From assembly GCF_014196295.1 (NCBI RefSeq), contig NZ_JACIDK010000002.1, positions 248,001 through 312,000 on the forward strand: a DNA stretch of 64,000 nucleotides, written 5' to 3'. The DNA comes from Phenylobacterium haematophilum (GTDB lineage Bacteria; Pseudomonadota; Alphaproteobacteria; Caulobacterales; Caulobacteraceae). The position numbers and the translations under genes were made by a program. Shown here piece by piece: positions 26,407 to 35,574 of the stretch; within the stretch, counting starts at the first letter, position 1; every line of letters begins with the position of its first letter. Below the pieces are notes generated by a model. The model made no database searches, was not told the origin of the DNA, and saw only the letters and a program-made list of their open reading frames with translations.

Positions 26407-27492
26407 CTAAGCCGCCTTGAGCGGGGCCGGCCCGACATAGACCGACTGCGGCCGGATCAGGCGGCCGCCCGCCACCTGCTCGCGGGCGTGGGCGATCCAG
26501 CCGGCGACGCGGCCCATGGCGAAGACGCAGGTGAAGGCGCTGGGCGGGAAGTCGAGGGCCTCAAGCAGCAGGGCGGTGTAGAACTCGACATTGGTGTCCA
26601 GCGGCCGGTTGGGCTTGTGCTCCTTGAGGATCGCCAGGGCGGCGGCCTCGACGGCCTCGGCGAAGGCGATGCGGCCGGGCCGGGCGTTGGAGCCGTCGTC
26701 CAGCCGGCGCACGGCGGCCTTCAGTGCGTCGGCGCGCGGGTCGCGGACCCGGTAGACGCGGTGGCCGAAGCCCATCAGCCGGTCGCCGCGGGCCAGGGCC
26801 TGTTCGATCCAGGCGCGGGCGTTGGCGGGCTCGCCGATCTCGTCGAGCATCTCGATCACCGGGCCGGGCGCGCCGCCGTGCAGCGGGCCTTTCAGGGCGC
26901 TGATCCCGCCGAGCACGGCCGAGGTCAGGCCGGCGCGGGTCGAGGCGATCACCCGGGCGGCGAAGGTCGAGGCGTTGAGGCCATGGTCGCTGACCGTGAC
27001 CAGATAGGTGTCGAGGGCGTCGGACTGGGCCTTGGCCGGGACCCGGCCGGAGATCATCCGAAGGGCGTCGGCGGCGTGGCTGAGCGCCGGGTCGGGCGCG
27101 ACCGGGGCCTGGCCCTGATGGGCGCGGACCACGGCGGCGGTGAACACCGCCGGCGCTGCGATCAGGCGCAGGGCCGTGGCAAGGTCGTCACCGTCCGGCA
27201 GGCGGGCGGTGAGGGCGCGCATCGCCTCGACCTGGGTCAGGTCGAGCAGGCCCGGGTCGAGGGCGGCGACCTCGGAGAACACCTCGGCGCGGGCCGCGCC
27301 CAGGGCCGGGGCGAGATCGGCCGGCAGCGCTTCGAAGAAGCCGTCGAACAGGGTGCGGACCAGATCCTCGAACCGGGTGGCGCCGGCCAGCTCGTCGAGC
27401 GAATGGCCGCGGATGATCAGCACGCCGCGCTGGCCGTCGACTTCCGACATCACGGTGTTGGCGGCGACGACGTCTTCAAGGCCATCGGACAT
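26407..27492 (-). CDS. Citrate synthase-like protein, CitA (citrate synthase 2) type
   Basis: Condenses an acyl-CoA (usually acetyl-CoA) with oxaloacetate. The 361-residue chain begins MSDGLEDVVAANTVMSEVDG; AGGAG lies a few bases before ATG 27492. Catalytic His residues are seen in LKGPLHGGAPG and MGFGHRVYRVRDPRAD. The position of the third catalytic residue (Asp in TCA-cycle enzymes, NVDFY) is Glu in DTNVEFYTALLLEAL, as in mycobacterial CitA-type enzymes. It may be an accessory citrate or methylcitrate synthase; the main TCA-cycle enzyme is probably elsewhere. It is divergent from an HTH-citrate synthase with 76 bases between. Confidence 0.87.
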   Translation of the reverse strand: MSDGLEDVVAANTVMSEVDGQRGVLIIRGHSLDELAGATRFEDLVRTLFDGFFEALPADLAPALGAARAEVFSEVAALDPGLLDLTQVEAMRALTARLPDGDDLATALRLIAAPAVFTAAVVRAHQGQAPVAPDPALSHAADALRMISGRVPAKAQSDALDTYLVTVSDHGLNASTFAARVIASTRAGLTSAVLGGISALKGPLHGGAPGPVIEMLDEIGEPANARAWIEQALARGDRLMGFGHRVYRVRDPRADALKAAVRRLDDGSNARPGRIAFAEAVEAAALAILKEHKPNRPLDTNVEFYTALLLEALDFPPSAFTCVFAMGRVAGWIAHAREQVAGGRLIRPQSVYVGPAPLKAA

Positions 27493-27548
27493 GGAAAGAA
27501 CTCCTCTTGCTTGCCGCGATATTTGCCCGCAAGCTGGGATCGTCAATC

Positions 27549-27568
27549 TTGATCAATATAATCAACAT
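27549..27568. promoter_or_regulatory. AT-rich control region between two divergent citrate synthases
   Basis: TTGATCAATATAATCAA (27549-27565) has TTGAT/ATCAA arms and contains a perfect TATAAT (27557-27562). TCAA(T/C) is repeated at 27543, 27553 and 27562. The ATG of the HTH-citrate synthase follows the TATAAT by only six bases, implying a leaderless mRNA and autoregulation by the fused HTH. Confidence 0.5.
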
Positions 27569-28744
27569 ATGCCTGCATCGGCCCCCGCCAGACCGCCCGA
27601 ATGGATCGCCGCCGACGAGGCGCGGGCGCGCCTGGGCGTCCGTTCGCAGACGCTCTACGCCTATGTGAGCCGCGGGCGCGTGCAGGTGCGGCCTGATCCG
27701 CACGATCCGCGCCGCAGCCTCTACCGGGTGGCCGACATCGCCGCCCTGACCGACCGCAAGAGCCGCAGCCGCAAGGTCGCCGAGGTGGCGGCGGGCGCGA
27801 TCTCGTGGGGCGAGCCGGTGCTGACCTCGGCGATCACCACGGTTTCGGGCGGGCGGCTGTTCTATCGCGGACGTGACGCCGCCGAGCTGGCGCACACCGA
27901 GACCCTGGAGTCGGTGGCGCGGCTGCTGCGCGGCGGCCACGGCGCGGCGCTGAAGCGCACGGACCGGCCGCCGCCGCCCGAGGGCGCGGACATGCGCTCG
28001 CGGGCGTTCCTGGCGCTGGCGGCGCGGGCCGGCGAGGACCCGCCGGCCCGCGGGCGCAATCCGCTGGCCCTGGCGGTCGAGGCCGCGACGCTGCTGGACG
28101 TGCTGACCGACGCCGTGGCCGGACAGCAGGGCGGCGGGGCGATCGCCGGGCGGCTGGCGCTGGCCTGGGGGCAGGGGCCGGGCGGGCCGGGTGCCGACCT
28201 GATCCGCCGCGCGCTGGTGCTGCTGGCCGACCACGAGCTCAACGCCTCGACCTTCGCGGCGCGGGTGGCCGCCTCGACCGGCGCCTCGCTGGCGGCCTGC
28301 GCCCTGGCCGGGATGGCGGCGCTGTCGGGGCCGCGGCACGGCGGGGCGGCGGCGGCGGTGCAGAGCCTGGCGCGCGAGGCCGGCGAGATCGGGCCGCGCG
28401 GCGCGGTGAACGCGCGGCTGGTCGAGGACCGGCACATCCCAGGCTTCGGCCACAACCTCTATCCGGACGGCGATCCTCGGGCCGCGGCGCTGCTGGAGCG
28501 CTTCGAGCCCGACCCGGAGATGCTTCGGCTGCAGGCGACGGTCAGCGCCCTGACCGGCCTCGCCCCCAATGTCGATTTTGCGCTGGTGGCGATGGCGCGG
28601 GCCCTGAAGCTGCCGGCCGACGCGCCGTTCGCGCTGTTCGCCGTCGCCCGCTGCGCCGGGTGGATCGCCCACGCGATCGAACAAGGCCAGGGCGGCGGCG
28701 TTATTCGCCCACGCGCCCGCTATGTCGGGGTGGACGCGGGCTGA
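27569..28744 (+). CDS. Citrate synthase-family protein with N-terminal helix-turn-helix domain
   Basis: A 391-residue fusion. Residues about 10-60 form a MerR/excisionase-like HTH: IAADEARARLGVRSQTLYAY, then VSRGRVQVRPDPHDPRRS and LYRVADIAAL. A basic linker (DRKSRSRKVAEVA) follows. Residues about 75-385 are a citrate synthase fold: GRLFYRGRDAAELA, LSGPRHGGAAA (His), GFGHNLYPDGDPRAA (His) and PNVDFALVAMARAL (Asp), so all three catalytic residues are kept and the enzyme could be active. The architecture suggests a DNA-binding enzyme or metabolite-sensing regulator. It is divergent from a stand-alone citrate synthase and 6 bases from a TATAAT box. Confidence 0.85.
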   Translation: MPASAPARPPEWIAADEARARLGVRSQTLYAYVSRGRVQVRPDPHDPRRSLYRVADIAALTDRKSRSRKVAEVAAGAISWGEPVLTSAITTVSGGRLFYRGRDAAELAHTETLESVARLLRGGHGAALKRTDRPPPPEGADMRSRAFLALAARAGEDPPARGRNPLALAVEAATLLDVLTDAVAGQQGGGAIAGRLALAWGQGPGGPGADLIRRALVLLADHELNASTFAARVAASTGASLAACALAGMAALSGPRHGGAAAAVQSLAREAGEIGPRGAVNARLVEDRHIPGFGHNLYPDGDPRAAALLERFEPDPEMLRLQATVSALTGLAPNVDFALVAMARALKLPADAPFALFAVARCAGWIAHAIEQGQGGGVIRPRARYVGVDAG

Positions 28745-28758
28745 AGCTGGAGGACGCG

Positions 28759-29190
28759 ATGGAAGCCGCCGTCAGGCGATTGTTCGATCGGTACGAGCGC
28801 TTCTTCATGCGCGCCCTGGGCGGGGACCTCGACGAGTCCGAGGCCGCGTCGCTCTATGCGGCCGAGTTCATCGCCGCCACTCCGGCGGGCGTGACGAGCG
28901 GCAAGAACGACGACGCGTTCCTGGCGGCGATGGCCCAGGGCCATGAGCGCTATCGGGCGATCGGGACCAAGGCGATGAAGATCCGGGCGGTGCGCGTCTC
29001 ACCGATCGACGAGCTGCACTGTGTGGCGCATGTGGCCTGGAAAGCGACCTATGCCCGGGACGGGCGGGACGATGTCTCCATCGACTTCGTGGTCCACTAC
29101 CTGGTCCAGACGCGGGGCGGAGAGCCGAAGGTATTCGGCTGGATCTCGGGCGACGAAGAGGCCCTGCTGAAACAGCACGGGGTGGGGTAG
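28759..29190 (+). CDS. NTF2-like (SnoaL/DUF4440-type) small protein
   Basis: A 143-residue protein with an NTF2-like cone: N-terminal helices (VRRLFDRYERFFMRAL and SLYAAEFIAA), then a curved sheet (KIRAVRVSPIDELHCVAHVA, ISIDFVVHYLVQ-like VSIDFVVHYLVQTRGG, KVFGWISGDEEALL). Such folds serve as small-molecule isomerases, cyclases or binding modules; no catalytic residues can be assigned. The ATG at 28759 has TGGAGGA upstream. It lies 14 bases after the HTH-citrate synthase and is likely co-transcribed. Confidence 0.7.
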   Translation: MEAAVRRLFDRYERFFMRALGGDLDESEAASLYAAEFIAATPAGVTSGKNDDAFLAAMAQGHERYRAIGTKAMKIRAVRVSPIDELHCVAHVAWKATYARDGRDDVSIDFVVHYLVQTRGGEPKVFGWISGDEEALLKQHGVG

Positions 29191-29343
29191 CTCCACCTTC
29201 GGTTTCAGGGCCCTGACCCAGCCTGATCGTCGATCTCGACAACCCGCGGCTGGGCAGCGTGCGGGCGCCAGACGCCGATTGAGGACGTGCCCGCGACGTG
29301 GAGGCGTTGTCGGCGGCGTACGTTCCGCCTGCGCCGGCCCCCC

Positions 29344-32300
29344 TCAGGCGCGGTGGTGCACCGCTTCCTCCTCGGCCAGGGGCTTGTCGAGGCGGTGGAC
29401 CATTTCCTTGGGGACCACCTGCCAGAACTTGGGCAGATGGCGGTCCCAGTCGCGCAGGATGGCAGCGGCCAGGACCGAACCGGTCTCGCGCGCGTGCTCC
29501 TCGACGAGAGCCTTGAGCTCGGCTTCCCAGTGGCGCGCGCCGATCCGTTCGACCACGACGCTGTCGCGGTTGAGCATGGTCAGGAAGCGGTCGTCGAGAT
29601 CGAGCACGTAGGCCATGCCGCCGGTCATGCCGGCCGCGAAGTTGAAGCCGACCGGCCCCAGCACCACGGCGACGCCGCCGGTCATGTATTCCAGGCCGTT
29701 GGTCCCGCAGCCCTCGACCACGGTGACGGCGCCGGAGTTGCGCACCCCGAAGCGCTCGCCGGCCAGGCCGGCGGCGAACAGCCGACCGCTGGTGGCGCCG
29801 TAGAGCACGGTGTTGCCGATGATGGCGTTGGTCTGCGGAGACGCCAGCTGCGGGGCGGGCCGCACGACCAGGGTCGCGCCGGACAGGCCCTTGCCGACAT
29901 AGTCGTTGGCCTCGCCGGTCAGTTCGATGCGCAGGCCCTGGACGGCGAAGGCGCCGAGGCTCTGGCCGGCCGAGCCCTTGAGCTGGACGGTCAGGTGGCC
30001 GGGCGGCAGGCCCTCCATGCCGAACTTGCGGACGATGTGCGAGGAGGTGCGCGAACCGATCGCCCGGGCGGTGTTCCGCACGGTGTAGGTCAGCTGCATC
30101 TTCTCGCCGCGCTCGAGCAGCGGGGCGGCGTCGCGGACGATCTGGGCGTCGAGGGTGTCGGGCACCTCGTTGCGGCCCTCGACCGTGCAGAACGGCGCGT
30201 GCGGGCCGGGGTCGGCGCGGACCAGCAGCGGGTTGAGGTCGAGGTCGTCAAGGTGCTCGCCGCCGCGGCTGACCTGTTGCAGCAGGTCGGTGCGGCCGAC
30301 GATCTCGTTGAGGCTGCGGAAGCCGAGGCCGGCCAGGATCTCGCGCACCTCCTCGGCGATGAAGGTGAAGAGGTTGATGACCTTTTCCGGACTGCCGGAG
30401 AACTTGTCGCGCAGCGCCTGGTCCTGGGTGCAGACCCCCACCGGGCAGGTGTTGGAATGGCACTGACGGACCATGATGCAGCCCATGGCGATCAGGCTGG
30501 CGGTGCCGATGCCGAACTCCTCGGCGCCGAGCATGGCGGCGATCACCACGTCGCGGCCGGTGCGGATGCCGCCGTCGGCCCGCAGGCGCACCGAGTGGCG
30601 CAGGTTGTTCAGGGTGAGGACCTGATTGGCCTCCGACAGGCCCATTTCCCACGGACCGCCGGCGTACTTGATCGAGGTCTGCGGCGAGGCGCCGGTGCCG
30701 CCGACATTGCCGGAGATCAGGATGACGTCGGCCTTGGCCTTGGCCACCCCGGCCGCGATCGCGCCGATGCCGGTCATCGCCACCAGCTTCACGCAGACCC
30801 GGGCTTCCGGGTTGATCTGCTTGAGGTCGTAGATGAGCTGGGCCAGGTCCTCGATCGAATAGATGTCGTGGTGCGGCGGCGGGCTGATCAGCATCACGCC
30901 CGGCGTCGAGTGGCGCAGCTTGGCGATCAGTTCGGTGACCTTGAAGCCGGGCAGCTGGCCGCCCTCGCCGGGCTTGGCGCCCTGGCTGACCTTGATCTCG
31001 ATCTCGCGGCACTCGTTGAGGTACTGCGCGGTGACGCCGAAGCGGCCCGAGGCGATCTGCTTGACCGCCGAGTTCGGGTTGTCGCCGTTGGGCAGCGGCT
31101 TGTAGCGGGCGGGGTCCTCGCCGCCTTCGCCGGAGACGCTCTTCGCGCCGATCCGGTTCATGGCGATGTTGAGCACGCCGTGCGCCTCGGGGCTGAGCGC
31201 GCCCATGCTCATGCCGGGGGTCAGGAAGCGCTTGCGGATCTCGTTGACGCTCTCGACCTCGTCGAGGCTGATCGCACGCTCGGGCGAACGCAGGTCGAGC
31301 AGGTCGCGCAGCTGGATGGTCGGCATCCGCCGCATACCTTCGGAGAAGGTCTTGTAGGCGGCGTAGCTGCCGGTGTCGCAGGCCCGCTGCAGGGCGTGGA
31401 TCATCCGCGCCTCGAAGGCGTGGGCCTCGCCGGCGCGGCGGGCCTTATAGAACCCGCCGACCGGCAGGGTGATGGCCGAAGCGTCCCAGGCCTTGCGGTG
31501 CAGCTCAAGGGCCTTGGCCTCGATGCCGGCCAGGCCGATGCCGGAGATGCGCGAGGGCATGCCGGGGAAGAACTCGGCGACCAGGGCGCGGGAGAGCCCC
31601 AGCGCCTCGAAGTTGTAGCCGCCGCGATAGGACGAGATCACCGCGATGCCCATCTTGGCGATGATCTTCAGGAGGCCGCCCTCGATGGCGTGCTTGTAGT
31701 TGAGGCAGAGGTCGCGCAGCGACAGATCGCCGGTCAGGCCGCGGTCGAGCCGGTCCTGGAAGCTTTCCTGGGCGAGGTAGGCGTTGACCGCGGTCGCCCC
31801 GACCCCGACCAGCACCGCGAAGTAGTGGGTGTCGAGGCACTCGGCCGAGCGGACGATCAGCGAGACGTAGGAGCGCAGGCCCTTGGCGACCAGCGAGGAG
31901 TGCACCCCGCCGGTAGCCAGGATCATCGGCAGGGCGACGCGCTCGGGGCCGGTGGCCTCGTCGGTCAGGACGATGGTGGCGCAGCCGCGCAGGGCGGCGT
32001 CCTCGGCCTCGGCGCGGATGCGGTCGAGGTTGGCGCGCAGGGCGTCGCCGTCGCGGCTTTCCGGGGCCGGCAGCGGCATGGTGCAGTCGATGACTGCGAC
32101 GCTCTTCTCGCCGATGAACTCGACGATGCGCTGATACATGCCGGTGGTCAGGACCGGGCTTTCCAGCACGAAGACGTCGGTCTGGGCCTCGTCCTGGGCC
32201 AGGATGTTCCCGAGGTTCTTGAACCGCGTCTTCAGGCTCATCACCGAGGTCTCGCGCAGCGAGTCGATGGGCGGGTTGGTCACCTGGCTGAAGTTCTGGC

Positions 32301-33909
32301 GGAAGAAGTGCGACAGCGGCCGGTAGTGGTCGCTGAGCACGGCCAGCGGCGTGTCGTCGCCCATCGACCCGACCGCTTCCTTGCCGTCCTCGACCATGGG
32401 GGCGAGGATCAGCTCGATGTCCTCCAGGCTGAGGCCGGCGGCGACCTGGCGGCGGACCAGCTCCTCACGCGAATAGGCGCGGGGCTCCGGGCCGGGGGCG
32501 ATGGTGGTCTCCAGATCGACCATGTTGCCGAGCCACTGGTCGTAGGGGTGGCGGAGGGCGAGCTCGTCGATGATCTCGTCCTCGCCGTAGAGGCGGCCCT
32601 CGGCCAGGTCGACGGCGATCATCCGGCCGGCGGAGATGTGGGTCTTGCGGACGATGCGCGACTCTTCCACCCGGCACATGCCGGCCTCCGAGCCCATGAT
32701 CAGCAGGCCGTCGTCGGTGTAGACGACGCGCAAGGGGCGCAGGCCGTTACGGTCCTTGCCGGCCACGACCCAGCGGCCGTCGCTGGCGCAGATGGCGGCC
32801 GGACCGTCCCAGGGCTCCATCACCGAGTTGCAGTAGGCGTAGAGCGCCTTGTGGGCCGGCTTGATCTGCTCGTCCGAGCGGGCGTTCCAGGCCTCCGGCA
32901 TTAGGAGGGCCTTGGCCATCGGCGCGTCGCGGCCGGCGCGGACCAGCACCTCGAAGGTGTTGTCGAGCGCCATCGAGTCCGAGCCGTGCGGGTCCTGGAT
33001 GACCGGCTTCACGTCGTCGCCGATCTCGCCGAAGGCGTCGGCCGCCATCCGGATCTCGTGCGACTTCATCCAGTTGACGTTGCCCTTCTTGGTGTTGATC
33101 TCGCCGTTGTGGGCGAGCATCCGGAAGGGCTGGGCCAGGCGCCATTCGGGGAAGGTGTTGGTCGAATAGCGCTGGTGGAAGATCGCCACCGCCGCGGCGA
33201 AGCGTTCGTCGCGCAGGTCGGGATAGAACTCGTCGATGTGCTGGGCGAGGAACATGCCCTTGTAGATCAGCTGCCGGGCCGAGAACGAGCACAGGTAGAA
33301 GTGCTGGATGCCGGCGGCGGCGACGCGCTTTTCGATGCGCTTGCGGCACAGGAACAGGGCGCGCTCCAGCGCCTCGCCGGTCAGGCCCGGCGGCGGCGAG
33401 AGCATGATCTGCTCGATCTCGGGGCGGGTGGCGTTGGCCTTCTCGCCGATCACCGAGGTGTCGACCGGCACCTGGCGCCAGCCGTAGATGTAGAAGCCGA
33501 AGCGCAGGGCCTCGGCCTCGACGATGGTGCGGGCCGCTTCCTGGGCGCCGAGGTCGTTGCGCGGCAGGAAGACCTGGCCGACGGCGATGGGGCCGGGGCG
33601 CAGCACGTGGCCGATGCGGGTCACCTGGTCGGCGAAGAAGTCCTGCGGCACCGAGAGCAGCACGCCGGCGCCGTCGCCGGTCTTGCCGTCGGCGTCGACC
33701 GCGCCGCGGTGCCAGACGCTCTTCAGCGCGGTGATGGCCAGTTCGACCACCTCGCGGCGCGGCTTGCCGTCCAGCGCGCAGACCAGGCCGACGCCGCAGG
33801 CGTCGCGCTCGTCGGCGGGCGAATAGGCATGGGCGGCGGTCAGGGCGGCGCGGTTGGCGAGGTAGCGGGCGGTGTCGGCTTCAAACCATTCGTCTTGGCG
33901 GTCGCTCAT
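29344..33909 (-). CDS. gltB: Glutamate synthase (NADPH), large subunit
   Basis: The 1521-residue subunit hydrolyses glutamine and transfers the ammonia to 2-oxoglutarate. Cys38 in DERDACGVG is the amidotransferase nucleophile, exposed after removal of a 37-residue propeptide. The class II glutaminase domain (about 38-440) is followed by the central domain, the FMN/TIM-barrel synthase domain (PPHHDIYSIEDLAQLIYDLK, GGTGASPQTSIKYAG), the 3Fe-4S cluster motif CIMVRQCHSNTCPVGVC and a C-terminal beta-helix (GFNFAAGMTGGMAYVLD). The ATG at 33909 is preferred over a GTG at 33918 because GGAG lies at the right distance. It follows gltD by five bases. Confidence 0.97.
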   Translation of the reverse strand: MSDRQDEWFEADTARYLANRAALTAAHAYSPADERDACGVGLVCALDGKPRREVVELAITALKSVWHRGAVDADGKTGDGAGVLLSVPQDFFADQVTRIGHVLRPGPIAVGQVFLPRNDLGAQEAARTIVEAEALRFGFYIYGWRQVPVDTSVIGEKANATRPEIEQIMLSPPPGLTGEALERALFLCRKRIEKRVAAAGIQHFYLCSFSARQLIYKGMFLAQHIDEFYPDLRDERFAAAVAIFHQRYSTNTFPEWRLAQPFRMLAHNGEINTKKGNVNWMKSHEIRMAADAFGEIGDDVKPVIQDPHGSDSMALDNTFEVLVRAGRDAPMAKALLMPEAWNARSDEQIKPAHKALYAYCNSVMEPWDGPAAICASDGRWVVAGKDRNGLRPLRVVYTDDGLLIMGSEAGMCRVEESRIVRKTHISAGRMIAVDLAEGRLYGEDEIIDELALRHPYDQWLGNMVDLETTIAPGPEPRAYSREELVRRQVAAGLSLEDIELILAPMVEDGKEAVGSMGDDTPLAVLSDHYRPLSHFFRQNFSQVTNPPIDSLRETSVMSLKTRFKNLGNILAQDEAQTDVFVLESPVLTTGMYQRIVEFIGEKSVAVIDCTMPLPAPESRDGDALRANLDRIRAEAEDAALRGCATIVLTDEATGPERVALPMILATGGVHSSLVAKGLRSYVSLIVRSAECLDTHYFAVLVGVGATAVNAYLAQESFQDRLDRGLTGDLSLRDLCLNYKHAIEGGLLKIIAKMGIAVISSYRGGYNFEALGLSRALVAEFFPGMPSRISGIGLAGIEAKALELHRKAWDASAITLPVGGFYKARRAGEAHAFEARMIHALQRACDTGSYAAYKTFSEGMRRMPTIQLRDLLDLRSPERAISLDEVESVNEIRKRFLTPGMSMGALSPEAHGVLNIAMNRIGAKSVSGEGGEDPARYKPLPNGDNPNSAVKQIASGRFGVTAQYLNECREIEIKVSQGAKPGEGGQLPGFKVTELIAKLRHSTPGVMLISPPPHHDIYSIEDLAQLIYDLKQINPEARVCVKLVAMTGIGAIAAGVAKAKADVILISGNVGGTGASPQTSIKYAGGPWEMGLSEANQVLTLNNLRHSVRLRADGGIRTGRDVVIAAMLGAEEFGIGTASLIAMGCIMVRQCHSNTCPVGVCTQDQALRDKFSGSPEKVINLFTFIAEEVREILAGLGFRSLNEIVGRTDLLQQVSRGGEHLDDLDLNPLLVRADPGPHAPFCTVEGRNEVPDTLDAQIVRDAAPLLERGEKMQLTYTVRNTARAIGSRTSSHIVRKFGMEGLPPGHLTVQLKGSAGQSLGAFAVQGLRIELTGEANDYVGKGLSGATLVVRPAPQLASPQTNAIIGNTVLYGATSGRLFAAGLAGERFGVRNSGAVTVVEGCGTNGLEYMTGGVAVVLGPVGFNFAAGMTGGMAYVLDLDDRFLTMLNRDSVVVERIGARHWEAELKALVEEHARETGSVLAAAILRDWDRHLPKFWQVVPKEMVHRLDKPLAEEEAVHHRA

Positions 33910-33914
33910 CGGGA

Positions 33915-35351
33915 TCACTCCGCGGCCAGCAGCGCGCGCTGCGAGAGGTGTTGGTGGATGGCGTCGGCGGCGTCGCGGCCGTCGCGGATGGCCCAGACCA
34001 CCAGCGAGGCGCCGCGGACGATGTCGCCGGCCGCGAAGACGCCGGGCAGGCTGGTCTGCATGGTCTTGAAGTCAGCCTTGACCGTACCCCAGCGCGAGAC
34101 CGCCAGATCGGGGGCCGAAAACAGATTGGGCAGGTCCTCGGGATCGAAGCCGAGAGCCTTGATCACCAGGCCGGCGGGCAGGTCGAAGTCGCCGCCCTCG
34201 ACCTCTTCGGGGGCCTGGCGGCCTGAGGCGTCGGGCGGGCCGAGCCGCATGCGGACGGCGCGCAGGCCGTCGGCGTGGCCGGCGTCGCCGAGCACGGCGC
34301 GCGGCGCGGCCAGCCATTCGAAGACCACGCCTTCCTCCTCGGCGTGGGCGACCTCGCGGGCCGAGCCGGGCATGTTGGCGCGGTCGCGGCGGTAGAGGCA
34401 GGTGACCGACTTGGCGCCTTGGCGCACGGCGGTGCGCACGCAGTCCATGGCGGTGTCGCCGCCGCCGACCACGACGACGTTGCGGCCCGCCGCGTTGAGC
34501 TCGCCGCTGTCGTAGGCCGGGACGCTGTCGCCCAGGCCTACGCGGTTGGAGGCGATGAGGTAGTCGAGCGCCGCGGCGACCCCGGACGAGCCGGAGCCCG
34601 GAGCGATCAGCTCGCGGGCCGCATAGACGCCGGCGGCGATCAGGATCGAGTCGTGGCGGGCGCGCAGTTCGTCGAGGCTGGCGTCGCGGCCGACCTCGAA
34701 GGAGAGCTTGAACTCGACCCCGCCGTCGGCCAGGCGCTGGGTGCGACGCTCGACGACGTCCTTTTCCAGCTTGAAGCCGGGGATGCCGTAGATCAGCAGG
34801 CCGCCGGCGCGGTCGTGACGGTCGTAGACGGTGACGTCATAACCGGCTTCGCGCAGCCGCTCGGCGGCGGCCAGGCCCGCGGGGCCGGCGCCGATGATCC
34901 CGACCGACTGGCCGCGGGCGGGACCGGCGCGCAGGGGCTGGACCCAGCCTTCCTCCCAGGCCTTGTCGGTCAGGTAGCGTTCGACCGCGCCGATGGTGAC
35001 GGTGCCGTGGCCCGACTGCTCGATCGTGCAGGAACCTTCGCACAGGCGATCCTGCGGGCAGATGCGGCCGCAGATCTCCGGCATCGAGTTGGTCGCCTGG
35101 GAGAGCGCATAGGCCTCCTGCAGCCTGCCCTCGGCGGTCATCCGCAGCCAGTCGGGGATGTTGTTGTGCAGCGGGCAGTGGGTCTGACAGAACGGAATGC
35201 CGCACTGCGAGCAGCGCGAAGCCTGCTCGGCCGCCTTGGCGTCGATGAAGTCGGCGTAGATCTCGTGGAAGTCGCCCGACCGGGTTTGCGCCGCGCGCTT
35301 GGCCGGAGTCGCGCGTTCGACCGTCGTGAACTTCAGCATGCGCTCGGCCAT
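33915..35351 (-). CDS. gltD: Glutamate synthase (NADPH), small subunit
   Basis: The 478-residue FAD/Fe-S subunit that passes NADPH electrons to GltB. N-terminal cysteine clusters ASRCSQCGIPFCQTHCPLHN and ICPQDRLCEGSC hold the 4Fe-4S centres. The FAD site is GIIGAGPAGLAAAERLREAG followed by DRHDRAGGLLIYGIPGFKLE, and the NADPH site is VVVVGGGDTAMDCVRTA. The end GVFAAGDIVRGASLVVWAIR is typical of the family. GGAGG lies 10 bases upstream of the ATG. It is first in a gltD-gltB operon, reversed from the usual gltB-gltD order, and is divergent from uppP. Confidence 0.96.
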   Translation of the reverse strand: MAERMLKFTTVERATPAKRAAQTRSGDFHEIYADFIDAKAAEQASRCSQCGIPFCQTHCPLHNNIPDWLRMTAEGRLQEAYALSQATNSMPEICGRICPQDRLCEGSCTIEQSGHGTVTIGAVERYLTDKAWEEGWVQPLRAGPARGQSVGIIGAGPAGLAAAERLREAGYDVTVYDRHDRAGGLLIYGIPGFKLEKDVVERRTQRLADGGVEFKLSFEVGRDASLDELRARHDSILIAAGVYAARELIAPGSGSSGVAAALDYLIASNRVGLGDSVPAYDSGELNAAGRNVVVVGGGDTAMDCVRTAVRQGAKSVTCLYRRDRANMPGSAREVAHAEEEGVVFEWLAAPRAVLGDAGHADGLRAVRMRLGPPDASGRQAPEEVEGGDFDLPAGLVIKALGFDPEDLPNLFSAPDLAVSRWGTVKADFKTMQTSLPGVFAAGDIVRGASLVVWAIRDGRDAADAIHQHLSQRALLAAE

Positions 35352-35434
35352 GGCCGCAAAACCTCCACACCCGGATGTCAGGCAGGGTTCTGTAGCGGCG
35401 AATTCGCGTCGGCATAAGTTGGTGGTAAAATCAT

Positions 35435-35504
35435 GGGACTAATTCAGTCGTCGCGAGGCCGCGCGCCGCCCAAATCGGCGACCAGTCCCGATAAATAGTC
35501 CCGA
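35435..35504. promoter_or_regulatory. GGGACT/AGTCCC repeats in the gltD-uppP divergent region
   Basis: AGTCCCGA occurs twice in direct orientation (35484-35491 and 35497-35504, 13-bp period) and the inverse GGGACT once at 35435-35440, in the roughly 220-bp region between the divergent gltD and uppP starts. They could be binding sites for a regulator; the reading is speculative. Confidence 0.3.
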
Positions 35505-35574
35505 AAATGGATGAACGGGAAATTTACGCTGTTCATCGCCCTTGATCGCTCAATCTCATTCCATGGAGTCGCCC

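Noticed and set aside
29287-32904. 1205-residue open frame on the + strand opposite gltB
   Set aside because: It is an antisense shadow of the well-supported gltB, a consequence of high GC; it has low-complexity composition and no recognised domain.
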